A stretch of 64,000 nucleotides of DNA from Roseomonas sp. KE2513 (lineage in GTDB: Bacteria; Pseudomonadota; Alphaproteobacteria; Acetobacterales; Acetobacteraceae): positions 186,001 through 250,000 of the forward strand of contig NZ_RCVR01000001.1 of NCBI RefSeq assembly GCF_016107305.1, given 5' to 3'. Shown here in pieces: positions 8,899 through 18,091 of this stretch. The stretch's first letter is position 1; each line of letters begins with the position of its first letter. The notes under the pieces were generated by a model. The model was given only the letters and a program-made list of their open reading frames with translations. It was not told the DNA's origin and made no database searches. The position numbers and the translations under genes were made by a program.

Positions 8899-9078
8899 AT
8901 CTTCGCGGGCTGGCTGACCGCGCTGCTGGTCTGGCCGATGCCCGGCTCCGGCGAGGCGGGTGCCGCTGACTACTTCAGGCGCTTCTTCACGCCGACGCTG
9001 CTCGGAAACGTCATCGGCGGCCCGACCCCGGTCGCCGCCCTGAACCACGGGCAGGTCGCGAGCAAGGTGCAATCCTGA
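8890..9078 (+). pseudogene. Remnant of a formate/nitrite transporter (FNT) gene
   Basis: Reading from 8890 in the plus frame gives a peptide starting LKGIFAGWLTALLVW and ending LLGNVIGG...VAALNHGQV before TGA at 9076-9078. These two blocks match the fourth and last helices of FNT-family formate/nitrite channels as I know them, but the roughly 40-50 residues that should separate them are replaced by a short linker, and the first two thirds of the gene are missing. It has no start codon of its own. Interpreted as a decayed gene with an internal deletion. Confidence 0.65.
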
Positions 9079-9156
9079 CCGCGGCCCGCGCGTAGAGCGC
9101 CGCCGTACCGCCCTTCACCACCACCGGCCGCCCGGGAGGGCCGCCGGGAAGCCCGC

Positions 9157-9756
9157 CTAGCCGCGCGCTGCCCCCGCCACGGCCTGCACGAAGGCCCGCG
9201 GATCTGCCAGGGCCGCCCCGCGGCTTGGCATCGTCACCTGCACCCGCATGAAGCGCCCGGCCACGACGCCGAGGCAGACCTGCCGCTCCACCTGGTTGCG
9301 CCCGAAAGTCCCGCTCAGCGCCGCGCAGGAGAAATCCCCCCCCGGCACCAACAGCGGGGAGCGCGAAGCGACCGAGAGCTGCCGCCCCGTCCGGTCCACC
9401 GGCAGCGCCGTCGCCTCCGAGATCGCCCGCTCCGCCTCGGCCGGCAGGTCCGCCGCCGTCACGACCGGCTGTCCAAGGTCGTAGAGGAACACCTGCGCCA
9501 CCGCGACGCGCCGGGGGGTGGCGTATTCCACCACCTTCCCCGCACCGGGATCCTCGGCCGCCACGTCCTGCACGCCGAAGCGGTCGAAGCCCGCCGCCTG
9601 GGCCGGCAACCGCGCCAGCACCTCGGCCGAGGGCGGACGCACCGGCGCGGCCGGCGCCGCCCCCTCGGGCGCAACACAACCCGCGAGACCGAGCAGCACC
9701 GCGCAGCCCAGCAGGGCGAGGAGCGGGCGCGCCGCCGCTTCCGGCAGCGGCCTCAT
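9157..9756 (-). CDS. Hypothetical lipoprotein
   Basis: 199-aa predicted lipoprotein. A hydrophobic signal ends in a lipobox LAGC (Cys about residue 27), followed by an Ala/Pro-rich linker. The mature domain has a FDRFGVQDVAAEDPGAGKVVEYATP stretch and two cysteines (SCAALSG and QVCLGV) that could form a disulphide in the periplasm. No family recognised with certainty. It ends just before the end of the TerC gene reading on the same strand, 10 bp upstream, so it may be the distal gene of that operon. Confidence 0.7.
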   Translation of the reverse strand: MRPLPEAAARPLLALLGCAVLLGLAGCVAPEGAAPAAPVRPPSAEVLARLPAQAAGFDRFGVQDVAAEDPGAGKVVEYATPRRVAVAQVFLYDLGQPVVTAADLPAEAERAISEATALPVDRTGRQLSVASRSPLLVPGGDFSCAALSGTFGRNQVERQVCLGVVAGRFMRVQVTMPSRGAALADPRAFVQAVAGAARG

Positions 9757-9766
9757 TCCGCCGCGC

Positions 9767-10408
9767 TCAATGCGGCGCCGCCGCGTGCGGCGCGGGCAGC
9801 GGAAGCCCGAGGTTAAGCGTCGCGTTCGAGATCACCAGACCCTCCCAGAGCAGCTCGAAACCGATATAGGCGATCAGCGCCACGCCGAGATAGGCGATCC
9901 ACTTGTAGCGATCCAGCACCCGCGCCAGCAGGCCGCCGAGAAGACCCATCATCACGATGGAGATCGCCAGGCCCACGATCAGCAGCGTGACGTTCGAGCG
10001 CGCGACGGCGGCGACCGCCAGCACGTTGTCGAGGCTCATGGAAACGTCCGCCACGATGATCTGCCACAGCGCGGCCATCAGCGTCTTGTCGTGGTGCGAG
10101 TGCCCCTCGGCCTCCTCCTCCTTCTGCGACTTCCGCAGCTCGATGAGGAAGTTGACGGCGATGTAGAGCAGCGCGAGGCCGCCCACGATGTCGATCCACC
10201 AGAGCGCGAGAAGCTGCTGCGCGATGAGCGAGAAGACGATCCGCAGCACCGCCGCCGCGGCGATGCCGAACAGCACCGCCTTGTTCCGCTGGCTCTCCGG
10301 CAGCCCCGCCGCCGCCAGTCCGATCACCACCGCATTGTCACCCGAGAGGATGATGTTGAGCCACATGATCTCAAGGAGCTGCGGCAGCGAACTGGTGATC
10401 GATTCCAT
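9767..10408 (-). CDS. TerC family integral membrane protein (copy 1)
   Basis: Seven-helix inner-membrane protein of the TerC/YjbE family, members of which are linked to manganese or other metal export and tellurite resistance. 213 aa from the ATG at 10408. Conserved acidic motifs within helices are visible: ILSGDNAVVIG near the N-terminus and DVSMSLDNVLAVA after the central loop. The loop carries a His-rich patch (EGHSHHDK), plausible for metal interaction. It is the second of two tandem paralogues on this strand. Confidence 0.88.
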   Translation of the reverse strand: MESITSSLPQLLEIMWLNIILSGDNAVVIGLAAAGLPESQRNKAVLFGIAAAAVLRIVFSLIAQQLLALWWIDIVGGLALLYIAVNFLIELRKSQKEEEAEGHSHHDKTLMAALWQIIVADVSMSLDNVLAVAAVARSNVTLLIVGLAISIVMMGLLGGLLARVLDRYKWIAYLGVALIAYIGFELLWEGLVISNATLNLGLPLPAPHAAAPH

Positions 10409-10541
10409 GGGCGTCTCCGGCCGGCCGTCGCTTTGCCACCGGGCGCCGCACGGCCTCATCTCTGCTAAGGGCGCGTCCACGGCCCCCTGTCAGGCGCCGC
10501 GCGCTCTCGGTCCCTTAGCCGCGCCCCCCTGAACGCGAAAG

Positions 10542-10565
10542 CGCCGCCCGGTTGCCCGGGCGGCG
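10542..10565 (-). terminator. Hairpin between the two terC genes
   Basis: Perfect 10-bp stem CGCCGCCCGG/CCGGGCGGCG with a 4-base loop, followed on the minus strand by CTTTCG. It lies downstream of terC copy 2 and upstream of copy 1. A short T-run makes it a plausible but weak intrinsic terminator. Confidence 0.5.
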
Positions 10566-10594
10566 AAAACACCTTGAATGACAAGGAGGTAACG

Positions 10595-10618
10595 CCCCCG
10601 CCATGTAGCCGGCGGGGG
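10595..10618 (-). terminator. Hairpin directly after terC copy 2
   Basis: CCCCCGCC (10595-10602) and GGCGGGGG (10611-10618) form an 8-bp stem with an 8-base loop starting 7 bases past the terC copy 2 stop; on the minus strand it is followed by CGTTACC. Together with the next hairpin it could stop or attenuate read-through into copy 1. Confidence 0.4.
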
Positions 10619-10624
10619 AGCCCC

Positions 10625-11275
10625 TCAGTGCGGTGCGGCGGGCGCGGTGGGCGTCCCCGCCCACCAAGCCCCGACATCGCCCCAGCCCGTCCAGATCATG
10701 TCGGCGGCCACGTACAGGATGACCAGCAGGCCCACCCAGGCGATCCAGCGGTGCTTCTCCAGCAGCCTTGCGATGAAGGTCGCGGCAAGGCCCATCAGCA
10801 CGACCGAGATCGCAAGCCCGATGACGAGCACGTCGAGGTGCTCCTTCGCCGCGCCGGCGACGGCCAGCACGTTGTCGAGGGACATGGACACGTCGGCGAC
10901 CAGGATCTGCAGAATCGCCTGGCGAAGCGTCTTCTTCGGCGCGCCCTGGCTGTCGGCCGTCTCGCCCGTGACCTCGTCCACGCCGTGGGCCTGCCCGTGC
11001 GGCTGGCGAAGCTCCCGGTACATCTTCCAGCAGACCCAGAGCAGCAGCAGGCCACCCATCAGGGTCAGGCCGACGATCGCCAGAAGCTGCGTCGTGATCG
11101 CCGCGAAACCGATCCGCATGAGCGTCGCGGCGCCGATCCCCCAGAGAATCGCCTTGCGTCGCTGGTCGGCGGGCAGCCCCGCCGCCGCCATGCCCACCAC
11201 GATGGCGTTGTCACCCGCGAGCACGAGGTCGATCAGCAGGACCTGCCCAAGGGCGATGAACCAATCCGCTCCCAT
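10625..11275 (-). CDS. TerC family integral membrane protein (copy 2)
   Basis: Paralogue of the downstream TerC protein, 216 aa, same seven-helix plan: VLAGDNAIVVGMAAAGLP at the N-terminus and DVSMSLDNVLAVAG after a polar loop. The loop (HGQAHGVDEVTGETADSQ) differs from copy 1. The ATG at 11275 is preceded by GGGGAG. Many short segments match copy 1 (for example AAAGLP and LDNVLAVA), so the pair looks like an old tandem duplication. Probable metal-ion export; specificity unknown. I looked for a yybP-ykoY manganese riboswitch upstream and could not support one. Confidence 0.88.
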   Translation of the reverse strand: MGADWFIALGQVLLIDLVLAGDNAIVVGMAAAGLPADQRRKAILWGIGAATLMRIGFAAITTQLLAIVGLTLMGGLLLLWVCWKMYRELRQPHGQAHGVDEVTGETADSQGAPKKTLRQAILQILVADVSMSLDNVLAVAGAAKEHLDVLVIGLAISVVLMGLAATFIARLLEKHRWIAWVGLLVILYVAADMIWTGWGDVGAWWAGTPTAPAAPH

Positions 11276-11577
11276 CGTCGATGAGTCTCCCCGCCGGCCC
11301 CCTCGGGGGTCGCGGCCATAGATAAGACGCCCTGATCCCGGGGGACAGTAACGCCGGCCGCGCCGTCGCGGCCTGCCCGGCGTCATGCCGGGGAAGTCCG
11401 CGCATAAACAATCGGCAATGCCGCGGCAACACACGATGCGAGACCTTCCTCGCGCATCGCGCGCACGCCGCCGCGATCACGGCGCCCACGGCGGTTGACG
11501 CGCCCGCGCCCCCCGGATACCGCCCGCACCGAAGAGCCGCGGCGTCTCCCCGACCGCCCGCCCCGAAGGAGGCCCCG
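11276..11577. other. Divergent intergenic region, terC copy 2 / purB
   Basis: About 300 bases with short GC-rich hairpins, for example a CCCCC-TC-GGGGG element near 11300-11312. TTGACG at 11495-11500 is a possible -35 box for purB, but the -10 at proper spacing (TACCGC) is poor. No RNA gene recognised. Confidence 0.35.
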
Positions 11578-12933
<1,356 letters not shown>

Positions 12934-13088
12934 AGCTCCTCCGCCGCATTGCGGCGCGCGCCGCCACCGTTCCGCCGGGATGACCCCCCATCTTCCCGGT
13001 GGCCCCCGGCGGGAGCGGGACGCCGCCTTCTCCCCCGAAGGCCGCCTGAAGCCCCGCCGCGGATCGGCCCACGAAGGAGGCCGGAACC

Positions 13089-13391
13089 ATGACCCATTCC
13101 CCCCGGACCGGGCCCGCCGCCCTCGCCGCGGCCCTGGTCACCACCCTCGCCCTCGCGGCACCGGCCTCGGCCGCCACGCCTCACCCGGCCCTGGCTGCCG
13201 CCCCCACGGCGCTCGCGGTGCAGTACTATTACTACCCGCCGCCGCGCTATTACGCGCCGCCGCCCCCGCCACCGCCCGCCTACTATCGGCCGCGCTACTG
13301 GCACCGGCCGCCACCGGTCTATTTCGCGCCGCCGCCGCCCCCGCCGCCGCGCTACTACGCGCCACGGCCCTACAGGTACTACCGCTACTGA
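13089..13391 (+). CDS. Small exported Tyr/Pro-rich protein
   Basis: 100-aa protein with a clear signal peptide (about residues 1-29, ending ASA-A). The mature part is almost only Tyr, Pro, Arg and Ala in repeats such as PPPRYYAPPPPP, which would give an extended polyproline-like, aromatic surface. The ATG at 13089 has GAAGGAGG upstream, a strong ribosome binding site, which argues that this low-complexity reading frame is translated. Function unknown; periplasmic or cell-surface structural role possible. Confidence 0.7.
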   Translation: MTHSPRTGPAALAAALVTTLALAAPASAATPHPALAAAPTALAVQYYYYPPPRYYAPPPPPPPAYYRPRYWHRPPPVYFAPPPPPPPRYYAPRPYRYYRY

Positions 13392-13443
13392 AACCGTACC
13401 GGGTCGGACCGCCCCCTTGCGCCACCGCCGGAACACCCTGGCG

Positions 13444-14694
13444 GTGAGCACCCGTCCGCAGCGCCTTCTGCTCGCCATGGCTCTCGGGCTGCTCGCCGCC
13501 GCACCGGCCCCGCCCGCGGCGGCGCAGGAGGGTCCCCCCGCGACCACGCAGCAAGATCTGCCCGCGGCGGCAATGGAACAACCGCCCGGGGCCGCGCCGC
13601 TCCACCCTGCGACCCCGCCTGCCGCAGCCGCTCCACCCAGCTTCCGCCCCTCGCCGCCCGGTCCCCGGCCCGGCGCCGCCATGGCCTGCGACCCGCCGCC
13701 CGACGCCCTCCTCGCCGCCGCCTGCGCCGATCCCGGTGCGCGCCTGGCCGATCGCCGCCGCGCACAGGCCTACGACACCCTCATCGACCAGCTTCCCCCC
13801 GCCCAGCGCCCCGCGCTGGAAGCGGACGCCCGCGCCTTCGCTGAGTTCCTCGCCGCCAACTGCGCCCAGCCCGCGCCCGACCTCGCCTGCCTCACCCGCG
13901 CCCAGGAGGCCAAGCGCGAGGATCTTCGCCGCTGGCTCCTCCCGGAGGCGCGCGAGGAAGCCGACCGCGACCCCGCCGAGACTGCCGCCGTCGCCCGCGC
14001 ACTCGCCGCCCGAGGCATTCCCGCCGAGCCGGCGTCCCGCCGCCGCGAGGCCATCGTCGCCCTTCAGCGCGGCGCCGGCCTCACCCCCAGCGGCTTCATC
14101 GACGACCGGACCGCCATCCTCCTCACCCGCTCGCCGCCCCCGGCGCCGCAAACAGTCCCGGCACCTCCGGCCGCCGCGCCCACGCGCAGCAACCCCTCCG
14201 GCCTGCCGCCCGAGGCCTTCTGGGTCTCCACCCTCCCGCCCGTGCTCGCCGACCACTACGCCGTCACCACCTGCTCCGAGCCCACGGTCACCTGGCTCGG
14301 CCGCGGCATGCTCATCGGCAACCAGCCGGTCCCCGGAGAGGCCGGCTACGAGATCTACGGCACCGAGAGCACCAACGGGGACCGCATCTATCTCCTCCCT
14401 CGCGGCGGCCAGCCCCGCGTGATCGAGGTGCTGCAGGACGGCTCCCTCCGGCTCTCCGGCACGATCCCCCCAGCCCTGGCCGAGCGCGGCGTCACTCTCA
14501 ACACCACCCTCGCCCGCTGCCCCGCCACACCCGTGGACATCGCGCCCGCCAGCCCCGCGGCCATTGCCCCTGCCGTCCCGCGCGCCAGTCCCCCGCCGCG
14601 CCATGCCGCCCCTGCCCGCAGTGCGCCTCGTACCGCCCGGACCGCGGCCAAGCGCAAGCCGTCAACCCCGGCACGAGGCCGGAACAGCCGCTGA
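13444..14694 (+). CDS. Exported protein with LprI-like and peptidoglycan-binding-like parts
   Basis: 416 aa from the GTG at 13444, chosen because it begins a good signal peptide (to about AAAQ); a TTG at 13417 would add nine residues. A Pro-rich stretch is followed by CDPPPDALLAAACADPGARLADRRRAQAYDTL...LAANC, which has the spacing and cysteines of LprI/DUF1311 domains. Next come a short segment resembling a peptidoglycan-binding repeat (IVALQRGAGLTPSGFIDDRTA), an unclassified domain with two cysteines, and a basic Pro/Ala tail. Probably periplasmic; the domain calls are from memory of family patterns and tentative. Confidence 0.65.
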   Translation: MSTRPQRLLLAMALGLLAAAPAPPAAAQEGPPATTQQDLPAAAMEQPPGAAPLHPATPPAAAAPPSFRPSPPGPRPGAAMACDPPPDALLAAACADPGARLADRRRAQAYDTLIDQLPPAQRPALEADARAFAEFLAANCAQPAPDLACLTRAQEAKREDLRRWLLPEAREEADRDPAETAAVARALAARGIPAEPASRRREAIVALQRGAGLTPSGFIDDRTAILLTRSPPPAPQTVPAPPAAAPTRSNPSGLPPEAFWVSTLPPVLADHYAVTTCSEPTVTWLGRGMLIGNQPVPGEAGYEIYGTESTNGDRIYLLPRGGQPRVIEVLQDGSLRLSGTIPPALAERGVTLNTTLARCPATPVDIAPASPAAIAPAVPRASPPPRHAAPARSAPRTARTAAKRKPSTPARGRNSR

Positions 14695-14955
14695 ATTCTT
14701 CTGTGGCTCCTAGAAGTGGTGCCCTCCCCGGCTGAGCGCACCGTGTTCATCCGGTCCCGCAACGGGTCTGCCCCTCCTGGCCGCGTCCTTCTATCCCGTA
14801 ACCTTCCTGAACATGTCTTTGCCTCGGGTCCGCGACCCGAGGCGCACCGGCCACCGAACAGCTCCAGCTTGAGAATGAGGATGATGGAGGGGAGCTTGGG
14901 GAGAGGAGGATTTCCTACTTCCTCTCCCCGGCGCCACCAGCGTCGGCAGCAATAG

Positions 14956-14984
14956 AAAAAGGGCGGCCCCCGAAGGAGCCGCCC
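14956..14984 (-). terminator. Rho-independent terminator of the stress-protein gene
   Basis: On the minus strand a 10-bp stem (GGGCGGCTCC / GGGGCCGCCC, one G-U pair) is capped by a TTCG tetraloop and followed by TTTTT. It lies about 25 bases past the stop at 15011. Textbook intrinsic terminator. Confidence 0.85.
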
Positions 14985-15010
14985 CGTTCACGCCGGTCGC
15001 TAAGGATCGC

Positions 15011-16099
15011 TCAGAGCGTCTTGTGGAGCGGGTTGGCGCCGGAAGTATTGGTGCCCACCGTCTTGTCCAGCGCCCGCTCCGCCGCCGTGCCCGGCGGGTT
15101 GGCGGCCGTGCCGTCAGACTGGGACGGATAGGCGCCGGAGACGTTGGTGCCCGCCGCCTTGTCGAAGGCGCGGCTGGCGGCCGTGCCAGGGGGGTTTACG
15201 TCGGCGCCGGCGCTCATCCCCGTGCTGCGGGACATGTCCGCGCCCGCGGTCGAGCCCAGCCCCGCACCCGTCGTCGTGCCGGACTTCGGATAGACCGTCG
15301 TGTCGGCGCGGCTCGTCTCATTCTCCGGGTGCGCGCCGGAGATGTTGGTGCCCGCCACCTCGTCGAGCCCGCGGGAGACCATGGTGCCCGGGGGGTTGCC
15401 CGGCGTGCCGTCCGGCGCGTCGCCCACGACGGCGTCGCCCTGGTAGGTCGTCCAGCCACCGGCGCGGTAGTCGGCCTCGCGGGAGGTCGCGTCCACGGGG
15501 TTGTAGCGCGCCATGATGGCCTCGGCCTCGGAGGCGCGCGCATCGTCCGTGCGCACGGTCACCAGGCTGCCGCCGCGACGAACGCCCTCGGAGTACACAT
15601 GAGCGTCGCGCTCCTCGACGCCCGCGCCGGTCAGGCTGCCCAGCAGGCCGCCCGCCGCCGCACCGGCACCCGCGCCGGTCAGCGCCGCGACCAGCCAGCC
15701 CGCCGCCACGATAGGGCCGAGGCCCGGGATCGCCAGCGCGCCGATGCCGGCCAGCAGGCCCGCGCCGCCGCCCAGCACGGTGCCGATCGTCGCACCCGTG
15801 CCGGCGCCGCTGGCGGCCTCGTCGGTATCGACCGTCGGCTGGATGTCGCTGCCGGCAGCATCGCCCATGGTCGCGGTGCTCATGGTGCCCGCGCCCATAG
15901 TGCCGCTCGTCATGGCGCCGGTCGGCGTGCCGGTGGTGGCGCCCATGGTATGGCCGGTCACGCTGCCGGCGTTGGAGGAGCCGTCATTGGCGACGATGCT
16001 GACATCGTCGTGGCGGAAGCCCGCCGCCTCGAGCGCGTTCACCGCCGCCGTCGCATCGGCGTAGCTGTCGTAGAGGCGCGCAATCGTACGCATGGCCAT
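15011..16099 (-). CDS. General-stress-type protein with Gly-zipper membrane segment and triple repeat
   Basis: 362 aa. Residues 3-40 (RTIARLYDSYADATAAVNALEAAGF...DDVSIVAND) resemble the YflT/general stress protein 17M fold. A Thr/Met/Gly-rich linker follows, then a long Gly/Ala-rich hydrophobic region (about 98-158) of the glycine-zipper type, probably membrane-inserted. Residues 160-200 form a second small domain. The C-terminal part has three copies of a 24-residue unit (235-258, 302-325, 334-357) of pattern NPPGTxxxRxxDxxxGTNxSGAxP. The ATG at 16099 has AAGGA upstream. Stress role inferred. Confidence 0.7.
   Translation of the reverse strand: MAMRTIARLYDSYADATAAVNALEAAGFRHDDVSIVANDGSSNAGSVTGHTMGATTGTPTGAMTSGTMGAGTMSTATMGDAAGSDIQPTVDTDEAASGAGTGATIGTVLGGGAGLLAGIGALAIPGLGPIVAAGWLVAALTGAGAGAAAGGLLGSLTGAGVEERDAHVYSEGVRRGGSLVTVRTDDARASEAEAIMARYNPVDATSREADYRAGGWTTYQGDAVVGDAPDGTPGNPPGTMVSRGLDEVAGTNISGAHPENETSRADTTVYPKSGTTTGAGLGSTAGADMSRSTGMSAGADVNPPGTAASRAFDKAAGTNVSGAYPSQSDGTAANPPGTAAERALDKTVGTNTSGANPLHKTL
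15029..15100 (-). repeat. 24-residue NPPGT...SGAxP repeat, copy 3
   Basis: Encodes residues 334-357 of the stress-type protein. Shares with the other copies the NPPGT start, R at position 8, D at 11, GTN at 16-18, SGA at 20-22 and P at 24. It is the last copy, five residues from the C-terminus. Confidence 0.75.
15125..15196 (-). repeat. 24-residue NPPGT...SGAxP repeat, copy 2
   Basis: Encodes residues 302-325. Copies 2 and 3 are separated by only eight residues, copies 1 and 2 by 43. Confidence 0.75.
15326..15397 (-). repeat. 24-residue NPPGT...SGAxP repeat, copy 1
   Basis: Encodes residues 235-258. This copy is the most divergent in its middle (MVSRGLDEVA against AASRAFDKAA), but keeps all framework positions. 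Confidence 0.75.
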
Positions 16100-16208
16100 C
16101 GGATCGGTCCTTGTTGTTCGTGCGCCGCTCTCGCGGCGTCGGCCTGCCGGCCGTTGAGGGGAGTCAGGCTCCGGCCCGGAGAGAGGATCGGGCCTCGGCG
16201 CTGGTATC

Positions 16209-16230
16209 CGGCGGGCCCAAAGGCCCGCCG
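16209..16230 (-). terminator. Hairpin between two minus-strand genes
   Basis: Perfect 9-bp stem CGGCGGGCC/GGCCCGCCG with a 4-base loop, 15 bases after the stop of the 176-aa exported protein gene. No T-run follows, so partial termination or 3' end protection is more likely than full termination. Confidence 0.5.
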
Positions 16231-16244
16231 CCTTCACTGCAGGC

Positions 16245-16775
16245 TCAGCGCGCGGGCGCCGCGCCCGTCACCACGTTGCCCTGGTAGTCGAGGCCGACAT
16301 CCGCGGTCTGGCCGCCGCGCATCGCGCGGCCACGCCACACGCCGGACTCGTCCTTCTTTAGCTCCTGCACGCCGGTGTAGCCCGCCGCCTCGATCCGGCT
16401 GCGCGCCTGACCCTCGGTGAAGGAGTTCGCGCCCTGGGCAGGAGTCGACGTCGTGGCCGGCGCATTGCCGGAATTGTCGCCGCGGGTGGCGGACTGGCGG
16501 TTGGTGTCGATCGTGGCACCGCCCGGCACGCCGCCGGCATTGCCCTGCGTTGCCGTGCCGGGGCGGGTCTGCGAAGCAGCGGGGCCGGTCGTGGTGCCCG
16601 GAGCGGCCGTGCCGCCGGGGGCCTGGGTGGCCGGTGCCATGGTCATGGCCGGCGCACCGCCGGTCGTGCCCTGCGAACCGGGGTTGCTCGTGTTGCCCTG
16701 CTGGGCGAAGGCTGGAGCCACCAGGGTCGCGGCAAGGGCCAGGGTGCCAACGGTGGTGGCGAGACTTGTGCGCAT
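16245..16775 (-). CDS. Exported protein with PepSY-like C-terminal domain
   Basis: 176 aa; the signal peptide (residues 1-24, ...APAFA-Q) is followed by about 90 residues of Gly/Thr/Pro/Ala-rich low-complexity linker. The folded part is at the end: FTEGQARSRIEAAGYTGVQELKKDESGVWRGRA, then a short beta region with DYQGNVV, a pattern like PepSY/YpeB-type domains. The ATG at 16775 follows GGGAG. It lies upstream of the stress-type protein on the same strand, and both are Gly/Thr-rich envelope proteins, so a common stress regulon is plausible. Confidence 0.72.
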   Translation of the reverse strand: MRTSLATTVGTLALAATLVAPAFAQQGNTSNPGSQGTTGGAPAMTMAPATQAPGGTAAPGTTTGPAASQTRPGTATQGNAGGVPGGATIDTNRQSATRGDNSGNAPATTSTPAQGANSFTEGQARSRIEAAGYTGVQELKKDESGVWRGRAMRGGQTADVGLDYQGNVVTGAAPAR

Positions 16776-17068
16776 CGCGATCGCTCCCAAGAATGGATTG
16801 TCCGGGTTCTCTCGTCGGACTGAAGGCTCGATGCGGTTCCGGCCCAAGCTGGGCCGGTCGTTTCGTGCCTTGCTATCGGTTAACGCCGTGGAAGCCGAAA
16901 CGACTGCGCTCCCTCACGCAGCCGTGAGCTTGCGGAATGTTACGCGGCAACCCCGCGCGTCCGGCGGTGGCCCTGCCCCACGCCCCCTGTTATATGGCGC
17001 TTCATCGCCGCCGCGGTCGGGACGGGAGTTCCGTGCGCGAAGCGGCCGCACAGGTTTCGGAACTCCTC

Positions 17069-17833
17069 ATGGCCCGCAGGCGACAGCTCTACGAAGGCAA
17101 GGCGAAGGTCCTCTTCGAAGGCCCGGAGCCCGGCACCCTCGTCCAGTATTTCAAGGATGACGCGACGGCCGGGAACGGCGCGAAGAAGGGCGTCATCACC
17201 GGCAAGGGCGTGCTGAACAACCGCATCAGCGAGCACCTGATGATGAAGCTGGCGGATATCGGCGTCCCCACGCACTTCATCCGCCGCCTGAATATGCGGG
17301 AACAGCTCATCCGCGAGGTCGAGATCATCCCGCTCGAGGTGGTGATCCGCAACATCGCCGCCGGCAGCCTCGCCACCCGCCTCGGCATCCAGGAAGGCAC
17401 CCGCCTCCCCCGCTCCATCGTCGAGTACTACTACAAGAACGACGCCCTCAGCGACCCGATGGTCTCCGAGGAGCACATCACCTGCTTCGGCTGGGCCTCG
17501 ACGCAGGACCTCGACGACATCGTCGCCCTGGCGCTGCGCGTGAACGACTTCCTCACCGGCCTCTTCCTCGGCGTCGGCATCTCCCTCGTCGATTTCAAGC
17601 TCGAATTCGGCCGCCTCTACGAGAACGACGAGATGCGCATCGTCCTGGCCGACGAGATCTCCCCCGACAACTGTCGCCTCTGGGACGCCAAGACCGGCGA
17701 GAAGATGGACAAGGACCGCTTCCGCCGCGACCTCGGCAAGGTCGAGGAGGGGTACCAGGAGGTCGCCCGCCGCCTCGGCATCCTTCCCGAGGCCGGCGTG
17801 CGCGACCTCAAGGGTCCGGAGCTGATGCAATGA
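17069..17833 (+). CDS. purC: Phosphoribosylaminoimidazole-succinocarboxamide synthase
   Basis: SAICAR synthetase, purine step joining CAIR and aspartate with ATP. 254 aa, normal for the bacterial monofunctional enzyme. The N-terminal strand [12 protein letters not shown], the signature [20 protein letters not shown] and the downstream [10 protein letters not shown] and [14 protein letters not shown] blocks are all present. The ATG at 17069 gives the family length although the frame opens earlier. Its stop overlaps purS by four bases (ATGA). Confidence 0.97.
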   Translation: MARRRQLYEGKAKVLFEGPEPGTLVQYFKDDATAGNGAKKGVITGKGVLNNRISEHLMMKLADIGVPTHFIRRLNMREQLIREVEIIPLEVVIRNIAAGSLATRLGIQEGTRLPRSIVEYYYKNDALSDPMVSEEHITCFGWASTQDLDDIVALALRVNDFLTGLFLGVGISLVDFKLEFGRLYENDEMRIVLADEISPDNCRLWDAKTGEKMDKDRFRRDLGKVEEGYQEVARRLGILPEAGVRDLKGPELMQ

Positions 17834-18075
17834 CCACCAAGGCCCGCGTCTTCGTCATGCCGAAGAACGGCGTCCTCGACCCTCAGGGCAAGGCCATCGG
17901 CCACGCCCTCGGCACCCTCGGCTTCGAGGGCGTGGGCGAGGTCCGTACCGGCAAGGTCATCGAGTTGGAACTCGCCGAAACCGACCCCGTCGCCGCCAAG
18001 GCCGCGGCCGAGGCGATGGCGAAGAAGCTCCTCGCCAACACGGTGATCGAGTCCTTCCGCGTCGAGATCGCCTGA
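17830..18075 (+). CDS. purS: FGAM synthase subunit PurS
   Basis: Small structural subunit of the PurL-PurQ-PurS phosphoribosylformylglycinamidine synthase; it helps channel ammonia from PurQ to PurL. 81 aa, full length: [40 protein letters not shown] is the conserved N-terminal part. Translationally coupled to purC by ATGA. Its partner PurL is encoded about 18 kb away in this genome. Confidence 0.95.
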   Translation: MTTKARVFVMPKNGVLDPQGKAIGHALGTLGFEGVGEVRTGKVIELELAETDPVAAKAAAEAMAKKLLANTVIESFRVEIA

Positions 18076-18091
18076 AAAGCCCTCCCAGCCG

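Noticed and set aside
10409-11400. yybP-ykoY manganese riboswitch upstream of either terC gene
   Set aside because: TerC genes are often under this riboswitch, but I could not find its conserved core in the leader of either copy; only GC-rich hairpins and a GGGGAG ribosome binding site are present.
14716-14955. 79-aa plus-strand open frame
   Set aside because: Low-complexity product, no ribosome binding site, no domain, and it runs towards the terminator of the opposite gene; treated as non-coding.
16776-17068. EcfG-type (GGAAC-N-CGTT) stress promoter upstream of the exported stress-like gene
   Set aside because: GGAAC occurs near 16840 on the minus strand, but the matching -10 element is CGAC rather than CGTT, so the motif is incomplete.
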